A stretch of 34,351 bases of DNA from Acidobacteriaceae bacterium (lineage in GTDB: Bacteria; Acidobacteriota; Terriglobia; Terriglobales; Acidobacteriaceae). Below the pieces are notes generated by a model that was not told where the DNA came from, did no database searches, and saw only the letters and a list, made by a program, of their open reading frames with translations. Position numbers and translations under genes: made by a program. The stretch is taken from positions 7,535 to 41,885 of the forward strand of contig PMGP01000002.1 in NCBI GenBank assembly GCA_003156235.1, written 5' to 3'. Below are positions 27,087 through 34,351 of the stretch, one piece after another; within the stretch, counting starts at the first letter, position 1; every line of letters begins with the position of its first letter.

Positions 27087-27112
27087 CCCAGGTCTCGCTT
27101 CTGAGACCTGGG
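27087..27112. repeat. CCCAGGTCTC palindrome
   Basis: CCCAGGTCTC-gcttct-GAGACCTGGG, perfect 10-bp arms. Confidence 0.85.
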
Positions 27113-27203
27113 AGACAGCGAAGTTCGACCATCCATTCCGGGCCTTATGGGCTATTCACGATCCGCGGAACCTGAGATTTCCCCGGCCTCAAAATCGAGA
27201 CGC

Positions 27204-27226
27204 CCTTCGACAGGCTCAGGGCAGGC
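27204..27226. repeat. Dispersed repeat of the CTTCGACAGGCTCAGGGCAGG type
   Basis: ccttcgacaggctcagggcaggc; translates to the familiar RPSTGSGQA / CPEPVEG strings. Confidence 0.75.
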
Positions 27227-27320
27227 TCTGGGGCCCCGATCCTGGCAGGGACTGAAGATGCGGCGCGCGGCCATTCTCCAGCTCTTCCGGCGGATTCTGA
27301 AGCCTTCAGCCAAACCTGAA

Positions 27321-27743
27321 TCATTGGGCTGGAGCCGCTGGCTGGGCCGGTTGGGCCGGTTGGACCGGCGCCGCGTCTTTCGGCTTGGCCAGGAATTCAT
27401 CCACGCGCTTCTTGAAGTCACCCTGGTCATCGTGCTCCCAGCCGCTATAGTTTGACACCACTTGCATCTCGCAGCCCGTATCTTTCGGTACCAGGGTGAC
27501 GTGGTTGGTTCGCTGCAGGAGCGCTCCGGAGATGTTGACATGAACGGAGTGCTTGGGATGGAAGGAAGCTGTCAACTTGCTGTCGTCGCTCTTCACATCC
27601 GCGTAGTTTTTCGGATTGCCAAGGGTGTCTTTGACCGCACCCCACAGCTGGCTGCAAGGAACAGAATAGGTGTTCTTGTAAGTCTCGCCGAAGGCTGGCA
27701 GGGCAAGAGCGAGTGAGATCAAAATCACGAGTTTAGTCCCCAT
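27321..27743 (-). CDS. Hypothetical secreted protein with a P/A/Q-rich tail
   Basis: Signal peptide MGTKLVILISLALALPAFGE; tail VQPAQPAQPAAPAQ. Confidence 0.7.
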   Translation of the reverse strand: MGTKLVILISLALALPAFGETYKNTYSVPCSQLWGAVKDTLGNPKNYADVKSDDSKLTASFHPKHSVHVNISGALLQRTNHVTLVPKDTGCEMQVVSNYSGWEHDDQGDFKKRVDEFLAKPKDAAPVQPAQPAQPAAPAQ

Positions 27744-27954
27744 TATGGCTTACCTCCTCCTACCGATGTGCTTCCCGGAATGAGAAAAAACTGAACAGGG
27801 CGCCCCAATTTTAACTGGCAAGCGCAGAATACTCCATCGAAAGATCTGGTCTGTGCGTCAAGTCACATCATGTAGTGATGAGAGCGGTTTTTTCAGTCAA
27901 TGCGGAGTTTCGAGAATCGCGCACGGCGGCTTTAACTTTCACCCCAGGCCGGTG

Positions 27955-27984
27955 CCCAGGTCTCGCTTTTGAGTGAAACCTGGG
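27955..27984. repeat. Degenerate CCCAGGTCTC-family palindrome
   Basis: CCCAGGT-ctcgcttttgagtgaa-ACCTGGG. Confidence 0.65.
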
Positions 27985-28044
27985 GCGCCCGATCCTGGCG
28001 GAGGGTGAGATGTGAGGGCACGCGCGGGCGGGTGAGCCGGGAAG

Positions 28045-29364
28045 CTAGCCAGCGCTTTCAGCGTCGTAGGCGATGCGGCCTTCGCTGATGGTCCAGCGGA
28101 CCTTGCCTTGCATCGTCCAGCCGTCGAAGGGGCTGTTGTGGGACTTGGATTTGCCTTCGTGGGCGCGGTAGGTCCACTCGGCCTTGGGATCAAAGACGAC
28201 CAGGTCGGCGAAGCTGCCCACGGCGAGGGTTCCGCGGCCCTTCAGGTTCAAGAGCGCGGCAGGCTGGGCGCTCAAGAGGCTCAGGACGCGGCCCAGGGGC
28301 ATCTTCCACTCCCGGTGCAGCCAGCGCAGGCTGAGGCCGAGGGCCGTCTCCAGGCCGATGATGCCGTTGGGGGCGAGGTCGAACTCGACCTCCTTCTCGT
28401 GGACGGCGTGGGGGGCGTGGTCGGTGGCGATGGCGTCAACGACACCGTCCAGAATGGCCTCGATGAGGGCCTCGCGGTCGGCGGCCGAGCGCAAGGGCGG
28501 GCACACCTTGGCGTGAGTGTCATAGAGGCCGACGTGCTCGTCGGTGAGCAGGAAGTGGTGGGGGGTGACCTCGCAGGTGACGCGCAGGCCGCTGCGGCGG
28601 GCCTGGCGAACGGCGTTCAGGGCGGCGGCCGTCGAGATGTGGGCCACGTGCAGATGCGGGCGGGCCTCGCGCAGGCTGGTGACCAGGCGGATGTCGCGCT
28701 CGACGATCGAGGACTCGGCCTCGTTGGGCCAGCCGCGCAGGCCGAGCTTGAAGGCCACGGGACCGGCGTTCATGGCGGCCGTCATGCCGGGGATTTGGGT
28801 GAGGCGCGTGTCCTCGGCGTGCTGGATGACGGCGAGGCCGGCGCGGGCCGCGGCGGTGAGGGCCTCGCGCATGACGCTTTCCTTGAGGATGGGCAGACCG
28901 TCGTCCGAAACGGCCACGGCGCCGGCGGACTTGAGGGCGGCGTAGTCGTTGATGGTCTCGCCCTTCAGGCCGCGGGTGGCGGCGGCGATGGGGAAGACGC
29001 GGACAGATGCGTTGCGGTCGGCAGCCTGCATCCAGCGGGTGGCCTCCGGCGAGTCGTTGGGCGGGCGCGTGTTGGGCATGGCGGCCACGGCGGTGAATCC
29101 GCCGGCCGCCGCCGCCGCCGTGCCGGTGGCGATGGTCTCCTTATGGGTCTGGCCGGGCTCGCGCAGATGGACGTGCATATCGATGAGGCCAGGGGCGACG
29201 GTGAGGCCGGTGGCATCGAGGACTTGGGTTCCGTTGGCGGATTTGAGCTTGCCGGGGGCGGCGATCTCGGCGACGCGGCCCTCCTTGAGCAGAATGTCCT
29301 TGAGGGCATCGATGCCGGCGGCCGGATCGACGAGGTGGCCGCCGCGAATGATCAGTGCCGTCAT
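28045..29364 (-). CDS. pyrC: Dihydroorotase
   Basis: GLIDMHVHLREPGQTHKETI; ATDHAPH; VTCEVTPHHFLLTDE; ATGA overlap with pyrB. Confidence 0.95.
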   Translation of the reverse strand: MTALIIRGGHLVDPAAGIDALKDILLKEGRVAEIAAPGKLKSANGTQVLDATGLTVAPGLIDMHVHLREPGQTHKETIATGTAAAAAGGFTAVAAMPNTRPPNDSPEATRWMQAADRNASVRVFPIAAATRGLKGETINDYAALKSAGAVAVSDDGLPILKESVMREALTAAARAGLAVIQHAEDTRLTQIPGMTAAMNAGPVAFKLGLRGWPNEAESSIVERDIRLVTSLREARPHLHVAHISTAAALNAVRQARRSGLRVTCEVTPHHFLLTDEHVGLYDTHAKVCPPLRSAADREALIEAILDGVVDAIATDHAPHAVHEKEVEFDLAPNGIIGLETALGLSLRWLHREWKMPLGRVLSLLSAQPAALLNLKGRGTLAVGSFADLVVFDPKAEWTYRAHEGKSKSHNSPFDGWTMQGKVRWTISEGRIAYDAESAG

Positions 29365-30533
29365 GCGCGGCCTCCGTTTCCAGCCGTAGCCGGCAGGGTT
29401 CCGGTCGAGTTTTCAGATGAGGCCGTGAGGGCCCGTTCGAGGACGGCCATGCGGATGGCGACGCCATGGCGGACCTGTTCGAGAATCAGCGACTGAGGGC
29501 CGTCGGCGACGCCGGCGGTGATCTCGAGGCCGCGGATGATGGGGCCCGGATGGAGCACCAGGGCCGAGGGCGCGTAGGCGGCCAGCCGCTGGCCGGTGAG
29601 CTGGTAAGCGGCTTTGTACTCTTCGAGTTCCAGTTGCAGACCGGCCAGCCGCTCGGCCTGAATGCGCAGCATCATCACCGCCTGGGACTGGCCGAGGGCG
29701 GCTTCGAGGTTGCGCTCGATACTGATGCCGGGACCAGCCGCGGCCGCCAGTTCGGGCAGAAGCTGCGGAGGGCCGCAGAGCAGGACGCGCGCGCCCAGAC
29801 GGGGCAGCAGCAGCATATTCGAGCGGGCCACGCGGCTGTGCAGAATGTCGCCGACGATGGCGACGGTGACGCCGGAGAGGGTTTCGGGGGTGAGCTGATC
29901 GATGACTGGGGCTGGCGAGGACGAAAGAGACGCAGGTCCTTCGACTCCCTGCGCTGCGCTGCGGTCGCTCAGGATGACAGAGTTTTTATCGTACTCAAGA
30001 TGAAAGGTTTTTGTAGCCGGGTCAAAATGGGCCAGAATCGTCCGCAGGTCGAGCAGCGCCTGGGTGGGGTGCGCGTGCATACCGTCGCCGGCGTTGAGCA
30101 CGGGCAGGCGGGTTGCGGCCTCGAGCAGCCAGGGAGCGCCGGAGCAGTTGTGGCGCAGGATGATGGCCTCGGCTCCCAGGGCGCGCAGGGTCAGGCCGGT
30201 GTCCTTCAGCGACTCGCCCTTCTCAATGCTCGAAGAGAGGTTGGAGACCAGCGCGGTGTCGGCGCCGAGGCTTTTGGCGGCCAGCTCGAAGCTGGTGCGG
30301 GTGCGGGTCGAGGATTCGTAAAAGAGCAGCGCGATGCGGCGATGGGCCAGCGTGCGGGCGCGCGGCAGCGGGTCCTGATTCTCCAGAGCCGTGGCGCGGG
30401 CCAGCAAATGGCTCAGGTCTTCCAGGGTCAGGTCCTGGATCGAGAGCAGCGAACCGCGATGATAGGGAAACGGCGAGGCCGGAACGGGCGGAAGATGAAG
30501 CTGGCGGCGGGTTGGGGTGGCGGTCGGAGTCAT
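29361..30533 (-). CDS. pyrB: Aspartate carbamoyltransferase catalytic chain
   Basis: YESSTRTRTSFELAAKSLGAD; HPTQALLDLRTI; VAIVGDILHSRVARSN; VLHPGPIIRGLEI. Start at 30533 preferred. Confidence 0.95.
   Translation of the reverse strand: MTPTATPTRRQLHLPPVPASPFPYHRGSLLSIQDLTLEDLSHLLARATALENQDPLPRARTLAHRRIALLFYESSTRTRTSFELAAKSLGADTALVSNLSSSIEKGESLKDTGLTLRALGAEAIILRHNCSGAPWLLEAATRLPVLNAGDGMHAHPTQALLDLRTILAHFDPATKTFHLEYDKNSVILSDRSAAQGVEGPASLSSSPAPVIDQLTPETLSGVTVAIVGDILHSRVARSNMLLLPRLGARVLLCGPPQLLPELAAAAGPGISIERNLEAALGQSQAVMMLRIQAERLAGLQLELEEYKAAYQLTGQRLAAYAPSALVLHPGPIIRGLEITAGVADGPQSLILEQVRHGVAIRMAVLERALTASSENSTGTLPATAGNGGRA
29931..29985. repeat. Dispersed palindromic element inside pyrB
   Basis: cgcaggtccttcgactccctgcgctgcgctgcggtcgctcaggatgacagag; the reverse strand encodes SVILSDRSAAQGVEGPAS, typical of the GTCATCCTGAGCG...GTCGAAGGACC family. 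Confidence 0.75.
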
Positions 30534-30579
30534 TTTTTCAACCTTTATTGATTCGGCCCGATTGCGTGAGACCCTCTTT

Positions 30580-30615
30580 CCCACCCATTCCGCAAAATAC
30601 GCGGAATGGATGGGG
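30580..30615. repeat. CCCACCC-type hairpin element
   Basis: CCCACCCATTCCGC-aaaatac-GCGGAATGGATGGGG; near-perfect stem with one mismatch, followed by GCACCCAG. Confidence 0.8.
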
Positions 30616-30654
30616 CACCCAGGTCTTACTCTTGAGGGCCGGATCAATAACCAT

Positions 30655-30695
30655 TAGCTTTTCGCTGCCAGCTTCTAACTAAGAGCTAAAAGCTA
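30655..30695. repeat. Inverted repeat in the pyrR-pyrB gap
   Basis: TAGCTTTT ... AAAAGCTA. Confidence 0.5.
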
Positions 30696-30713
30696 GCGGC
30701 CAAAAGCGGTTTG

Positions 30714-31283
30714 TCAGTCCACGCGCTCGACCAGTAGCACCTGCTCGTCGTCGTCGACCTCGCGGAATTTGACCTCGATGATCTCACGGCTGCTGGTGGG
30801 CACGCGCCTGCCAACGTAGGTGGCCTCAATAGGCAGCTCGCGATGGCCACGATCGATGAGCACGGCCAGTTGTACGCGACGCGGGCGGCCGTAGTCAAAC
30901 AGGGCGTCCAGCGCGGCCCGGATCGTCCGGCCGGTGTAGAGCACGTCGTCGCATAGGATCACGTCGCGGCCATCGACATTGAAGCCGATGGAGCCGGCCT
31001 TCACCGTCGGGCGCGCGCCCGCCGTGGACAGATCGTCACGGTAGAACTGAATGTCGAGCTCGCCGGTGTCGATGGGGCGCTTCTCGATCGAGGAGATCAG
31101 CTTGCCCAGCCGCTCGGCCAGCGGAACGCCGCGGCGCTTGATGCCGACCAGGGCCAGATCGTCGCTGCCGTTGCTTTTTTCAACAATCTCGTGGGCCAGG
31201 CGCACCAAGGTGCGCTCGATCTCCGAGGCGGACATCAGCCTGCCCTTGATGCGCAGGGAGGGTTGGTTTGCGACTTCGCTCAT
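30714..31283 (-). CDS. pyrR: PyrR: bifunctional pyrimidine operon regulator / uracil phosphoribosyltransferase
   Basis: ALVGIKRRGVPLAERL; VILCDDVLYTGRTIRAALDAL; LAVLIDRGHRELPIEATYVGRRVPTS. Confidence 0.95.
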   Translation of the reverse strand: MSEVANQPSLRIKGRLMSASEIERTLVRLAHEIVEKSNGSDDLALVGIKRRGVPLAERLGKLISSIEKRPIDTGELDIQFYRDDLSTAGARPTVKAGSIGFNVDGRDVILCDDVLYTGRTIRAALDALFDYGRPRRVQLAVLIDRGHRELPIEATYVGRRVPTSSREIIEVKFREVDDDEQVLLVERVD

Positions 31284-31303
31284 GGATGCTCTCTCACGGC
31301 CTG

Positions 31304-31418
31304 CTAGAGCGGTTCTCCAATACACGTGCACTCACCAGTTCTGTGCAAGGTGGCTTTTTCTTGAGGAAAAAGCCACTCAGCGGCGGTGGTTTCGGGGTAG
31401 AGCAATTGGAGAACCGCT
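31304..31418. mobile_element. MITE-like element (copy 1) in the pyrR upstream region
   Basis: Perfect 14-bp terminal inverted repeats AGCGGTTCTCCAAT (31308-31321) / ATTGGAGAACCGCT (31405-31418), plus internal perfect 11-bp hairpin GTGGCTTTTTC-ttgag-GAAAAAGCCAC. Confidence 0.75.
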
Positions 31419-31449
31419 TATTGGCAGATAATACGAGGGTTGGGGCCAG

Positions 31450-31524
31450 GGAGCAAGTGAAGCGGAAGGCCCGGGCCTGAAGGCCCTGCTCATTTGCTCC
31501 CTTTCAGGGGGCTGAAGCCCCCTG
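31450..31524. repeat. Nested hairpins of the GGGCTGAAGCCC family
   Basis: GGGAGCAAGTGA...TCATTTGCTCCC enclosing GGGCC-tgaa-GGCCC, then CAGGGGGC-tgaa-GCCCCCTG (31505-31524). Confidence 0.75.
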
Positions 31525-31559
31525 CTCCCTCCAGAATCTTCGATTTACAACGGTAGTAT

Positions 31560-31618
31560 AAGAAAAAGCCACCTTCCACGCCACCAGTAACATGACGTAA
31601 ATAGGAGAACCACTCTAG
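31560..31618. mobile_element. MITE-like element (copy 2, partial, inverted)
   Basis: The 59-bp reverse complement CTAGAGTGGTTCTCCTATTTACGT...GTGGAAGGTGGCTTTTTCTT aligns without gaps to copy 1 (31304-31362). Confidence 0.75.
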
Positions 31619-32316
31619 ACCTGGGGCCGGCGTTTGCGCGCCAGCAAGCGGGCGCCCAGCGCGCCGCCGGCGACGGCAAAGAGCAGCAAAAAGAGCGCAT
31701 TGAAGGCAAAGCCGAAGGCTACAAAGCCGGCGTGGCCCCAGGGCGAGAGCATCAGCGCCTGGATCTGGGCCCGGGCGGCCTGCATTTGCGCGGCGTCGGC
31801 CATGCTCATTCCCGAGGTCAACTGCTGGGCGACCTGCTGGTTCAGGTCCACCTGGGACTTCCAATCGCCGTCAATCTGGGCCGAGTGGTGCAGGAGGAAT
31901 CGCTGGATAAAAAGAGCACCGCCGCTGACGCCGAAGGCCAGCCAGCCGGCGAGCAGGCCGGTGACCAGGCCGATGCGCGCGCCGGCTCCGGGGGTGATCC
32001 ACGCGGGCCGCTGGCTGCGCATATAAAGCGCCACGGCCCAGGTTGCGGCTGCCGCCATCCAGATGAGTCCAAAAAAGCCCACCGGGGAAATGCCGCTAGA
32101 CAAAAATCCGGCGGGAACCGCCAGCAGCAGAGCCGCGCGCAAGGCGGGCTTCCACTCCACGCAGCTGGCATCCCGCACGGCTTCGTTCCACCTCTCCGGC
32201 TGGCTTTCTCCAGGGAGTTCGCCGGCCTCGTAGACCAGTTGAGGCAGTCCGCAGGCGGGGCAATAGCAGTTGTCGGCCTCGACGGTCCGGTGACAGCGAC
32301 TGCAGGTGATTTCCAT
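31615..32316 (-). CDS. Zinc-ribbon membrane protein of unknown function
   Basis: CSRCHRTVEADNCYCPACG zinc ribbon followed by several hydrophobic segments. Confidence 0.8.
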   Translation of the reverse strand: MEITCSRCHRTVEADNCYCPACGLPQLVYEAGELPGESQPERWNEAVRDASCVEWKPALRAALLLAVPAGFLSSGISPVGFFGLIWMAAAATWAVALYMRSQRPAWITPGAGARIGLVTGLLAGWLAFGVSGGALFIQRFLLHHSAQIDGDWKSQVDLNQQVAQQLTSGMSMADAAQMQAARAQIQALMLSPWGHAGFVAFGFAFNALFLLLFAVAGGALGARLLARKRRPQV

Positions 32317-32368
32317 ATATATACGAGCCTAGCACCTTGGCGCCCCGGCCGGCTGGAGCAGTTTTGGA

Positions 32369-32578
32369 CTACGCCGCGTCGTGGCTCTTGTTGTGGCGCG
32401 AATGGTGCGCGCGGCGCAGTTTGAGGAATTGTGGCAGAAAAGTAAAGGACCGTTCGTGGCAATTTGCGCAACGCACCGGCAGACGCAACAGGAGCAACTG
32501 CGCCAGATCCAGCGCCTGAAAACGGAAGCGCGAAGTTCGAAATTCCGATGAACCGCAATGGCGGCAATAAATTGTCAT
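32369..32578 (-). CDS. Small zinc-ribbon protein
   Basis: MTIYCRHCGSSEFRTSRFRFQALDLAQLLLLRLPVRCANCHERSF; two CxxC pairs. Confidence 0.65.
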   Translation of the reverse strand: MTIYCRHCGSSEFRTSRFRFQALDLAQLLLLRLPVRCANCHERSFTFLPQFLKLRRAHHSRHNKSHDAA

Positions 32579-32804
32579 ACGAGCCTCCAATTCTTGAATA
32601 AACCCAGGGGAAAATGCTGCAAGAAAGAGGCGACAACCTTACGCGCCGGCCACCGGTCAGTTAAATCTACTCAGGTCATTTTAACAGGCGCGCACTCGGT
32701 GCAATGTTCATATGGAAAGGCGGCAAAGCACATTGAAAAAGGTGAAATTTCACAACCAGTTGCGCGAGTTGAGAAGTCTCCGGCCGGGTTTGAGTTTTGA
32801 GATT

Positions 32805-33524
32805 TCAGTTCGCAAGGCGGACAAGCCTGGCGGCCACGATGGCTTCGGCGGCGGCTACAACCTCTTCCAGCGTCAGATGGGTCGTATCAAGCAGAACGGC
32901 GTCGGGAGCTGGCTTGAGCGGCGAATCGGCGCGGTTGCGGTCACGTTCGTCGCGGGCGCGCAAGTCGCGGATCACCTCATCGGGCTGCTGGGCGGGCTCG
33001 GGGCCCATCTGGTCGTAACGGCGCATCCCTCGCACCTCGGGAGCGGCATCCAGGAAGATTTTGACCTCGGCCTGAGGGAAGACCACGGTGCCGATGTCGC
33101 GGCCCTCCATGACCACCCCGCCTCCGGCGCCCATCTGCTGCTGCAGGCGGACCATCCAGGCGCGAATGGCGGGAAGGACGCTGACCCTGGAGGCGGCGTC
33201 GGTGACGGTTTGATTGCGGATCAGGCCGGTCACATCCTCGCCGTCGAGCAGAACATGATTTTCCTCTTCACCGGATTCCAGGCGGATGGCGGTTTCCGCG
33301 GCCAGGCTCTCCAACCCCCGGCTCTCGTCCAAAGGCAAGGCCGCGCGCAGGGCCTTGAGGGCAAAGGCGCGGTACATCGCCCCGGTTTCCAGGTTCAGCA
33401 GGCCGAAATGCCGAGCCAGATGGCGGGCGATGGTGCTCTTGCCCGCTCCGGCAGGGCCGTCAATGGCGACAATAATCTTGCTGGTTGGATCAGCAGAGCT
33501 GAAGGAGGTTTCGTCCGCACTCAT
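32805..33524 (-). CDS. cmk: Cytidylate kinase
   Basis: IIVAIDGPAGAGKSTIARHLA; VVMEGRDIGTVVFP. Confidence 0.95.
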   Translation of the reverse strand: MSADETSFSSADPTSKIIVAIDGPAGAGKSTIARHLARHFGLLNLETGAMYRAFALKALRAALPLDESRGLESLAAETAIRLESGEEENHVLLDGEDVTGLIRNQTVTDAASRVSVLPAIRAWMVRLQQQMGAGGGVVMEGRDIGTVVFPQAEVKIFLDAAPEVRGMRRYDQMGPEPAQQPDEVIRDLRARDERDRNRADSPLKPAPDAVLLDTTHLTLEEVVAAAEAIVAARLVRLAN

Positions 33525-34342
33525 CCGCGTTTCTTTGACTCCTGCTTGGGCCGGGCGGTAAAGCCAAACCGCTTGCTGTTCCCCGCCTTGGCGCTGGCAG
33601 CCAGGCCGGCCTTGCGGCTATTACCGCTGCGCGCCGAAGCGCTGCCGTTGCGGCTGTTTGCCGCGCTCTTGGCGCCGTTGGAATGGCCGTTGCCGTTGCG
33701 CTGGTTCCAGGAGGAGGAGTGGGTAGAGGCTGCGCCAGAAGTGCTGCTGGCCGGACGGGCCGCGGCCCGTCCGCTGCTTCCGGCAGAGCGGCTGCCACTG
33801 GCCGAACGCGATGCGGCGGGCCTGGACTCCGCGCCGGCGCGCCTCGCTGGACGGCTGCCGGAGGCAGATTGCGCCGGCTTGCGATCGCGGGAGTGGGTTG
33901 CCGGGCGGCTGAAATGGGGCCGGGCGGCGGTTTTTCCGTTCGCCACCGGCTTGCAGGCAGCGGCGGGAGGCTCGGGGGAATCATCCGCGGCGGTTGCAGT
34001 TGCTGGTTCGGCCGCCAGATCTATCTCCTTGCCGGCGGGCTCCGCCAGTTCCTCGCCGCGGTCGTGGTCTTCAGAGCGCAGAAAGTAAGCGGATGCGGGC
34101 ATGGAGACGCTGGCGTAAGCGGTGGGCTCGGTGGCGAACTCCGGCAGTGTGCCGGCCACATAGAAGTGAGGCGCGTGGCCAAACGAGATCGTGTGCACCT
34201 GGCGCGTGGCCAGCAGGCCGCGCAGCACCTCGCGCACTTTGCTGCGGGCGGTGAGCGAGGAGAGAAACAGCTCCACATCTTCCATGGTGGCGGCGATGAC
34301 CGCCTGCAGGTAGATGGAGGCAAGCACGGAGATGGCCGTCAC
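33521..34342 (-). CDS. Protein with short N-terminal domain and long Ser/Ala/Gly/Arg-rich low-complexity tail; may extend past the right edge
   Basis: ORF overlaps cmk by ATGA; frame stays open to the window edge (apparent GTG start at 34342). Confidence 0.65.
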   Translation of the reverse strand: MTAISVLASIYLQAVIAATMEDVELFLSSLTARSKVREVLRGLLATRQVHTISFGHAPHFYVAGTLPEFATEPTAYASVSMPASAYFLRSEDHDRGEELAEPAGKEIDLAAEPATATAADDSPEPPAAACKPVANGKTAARPHFSRPATHSRDRKPAQSASGSRPARRAGAESRPAASRSASGSRSAGSSGRAAARPASSTSGAASTHSSSWNQRNGNGHSNGAKSAANSRNGSASARSGNSRKAGLAASAKAGNSKRFGFTARPKQESKKRG

Positions 34343-34351
34343 CTGCGAGGT

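Noticed and set aside
27147-27455. 102-aa plus ORF containing RPSTGSGQA
   Set aside because: Translated dispersed repeat, antisense to the secreted protein at 27321-27743.
28108-29496. 462-aa plus-strand ORF, Gly/Val/Asp-rich
   Set aside because: Antisense to pyrC; biased composition and no domain motif.
29466-30551. 361-aa plus-strand ORF
   Set aside because: Antisense to pyrB.
32712-34088. 458-aa plus-strand ORF
   Set aside because: Antisense to cmk and the low-complexity gene; Leu/Ala/Arg-biased tail.

Overview
GC-rich chromosomal segment, most likely from the phylum Acidobacteriota (inferred from gene content and repeat style; not tested). No rRNA, tRNA, CRISPR array, integrase or transposase was recognised. 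Left to right: an FAD/Fe-S oxidase running off the left edge; a small tetraheme cytochrome c with a CRP/FNR-like palindrome upstream; a lipoprotein; a thiolase; a secreted ankyrin-repeat protein; an orphan antitoxin-like peptide; a FadN/FadB-type beta-oxidation enzyme; an M16 peptidase pair; a TacAT-type toxin-antitoxin pair; a stand-alone GlmU acetyltransferase domain; a likely sRNA with an intrinsic terminator; a TonB receptor / beta-propeller / AppA-like phosphatase cluster divergent from a two-component system; a MazEF/PemIK-type pair; a pyrR-pyrB-pyrC cluster; zinc-ribbon proteins; and cmk. The most unusual signal is the density of short palindromic elements of several families. They lie in intergenic gaps, at stop codons, and apparently in frame inside two metabolic genes (thiolase and pyrB). 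The best candidate functional system is the TonB/propeller/phosphatase/two-component locus, which may serve phytate or organophosphate scavenging. All homology calls come from reading motifs; no database search was run.
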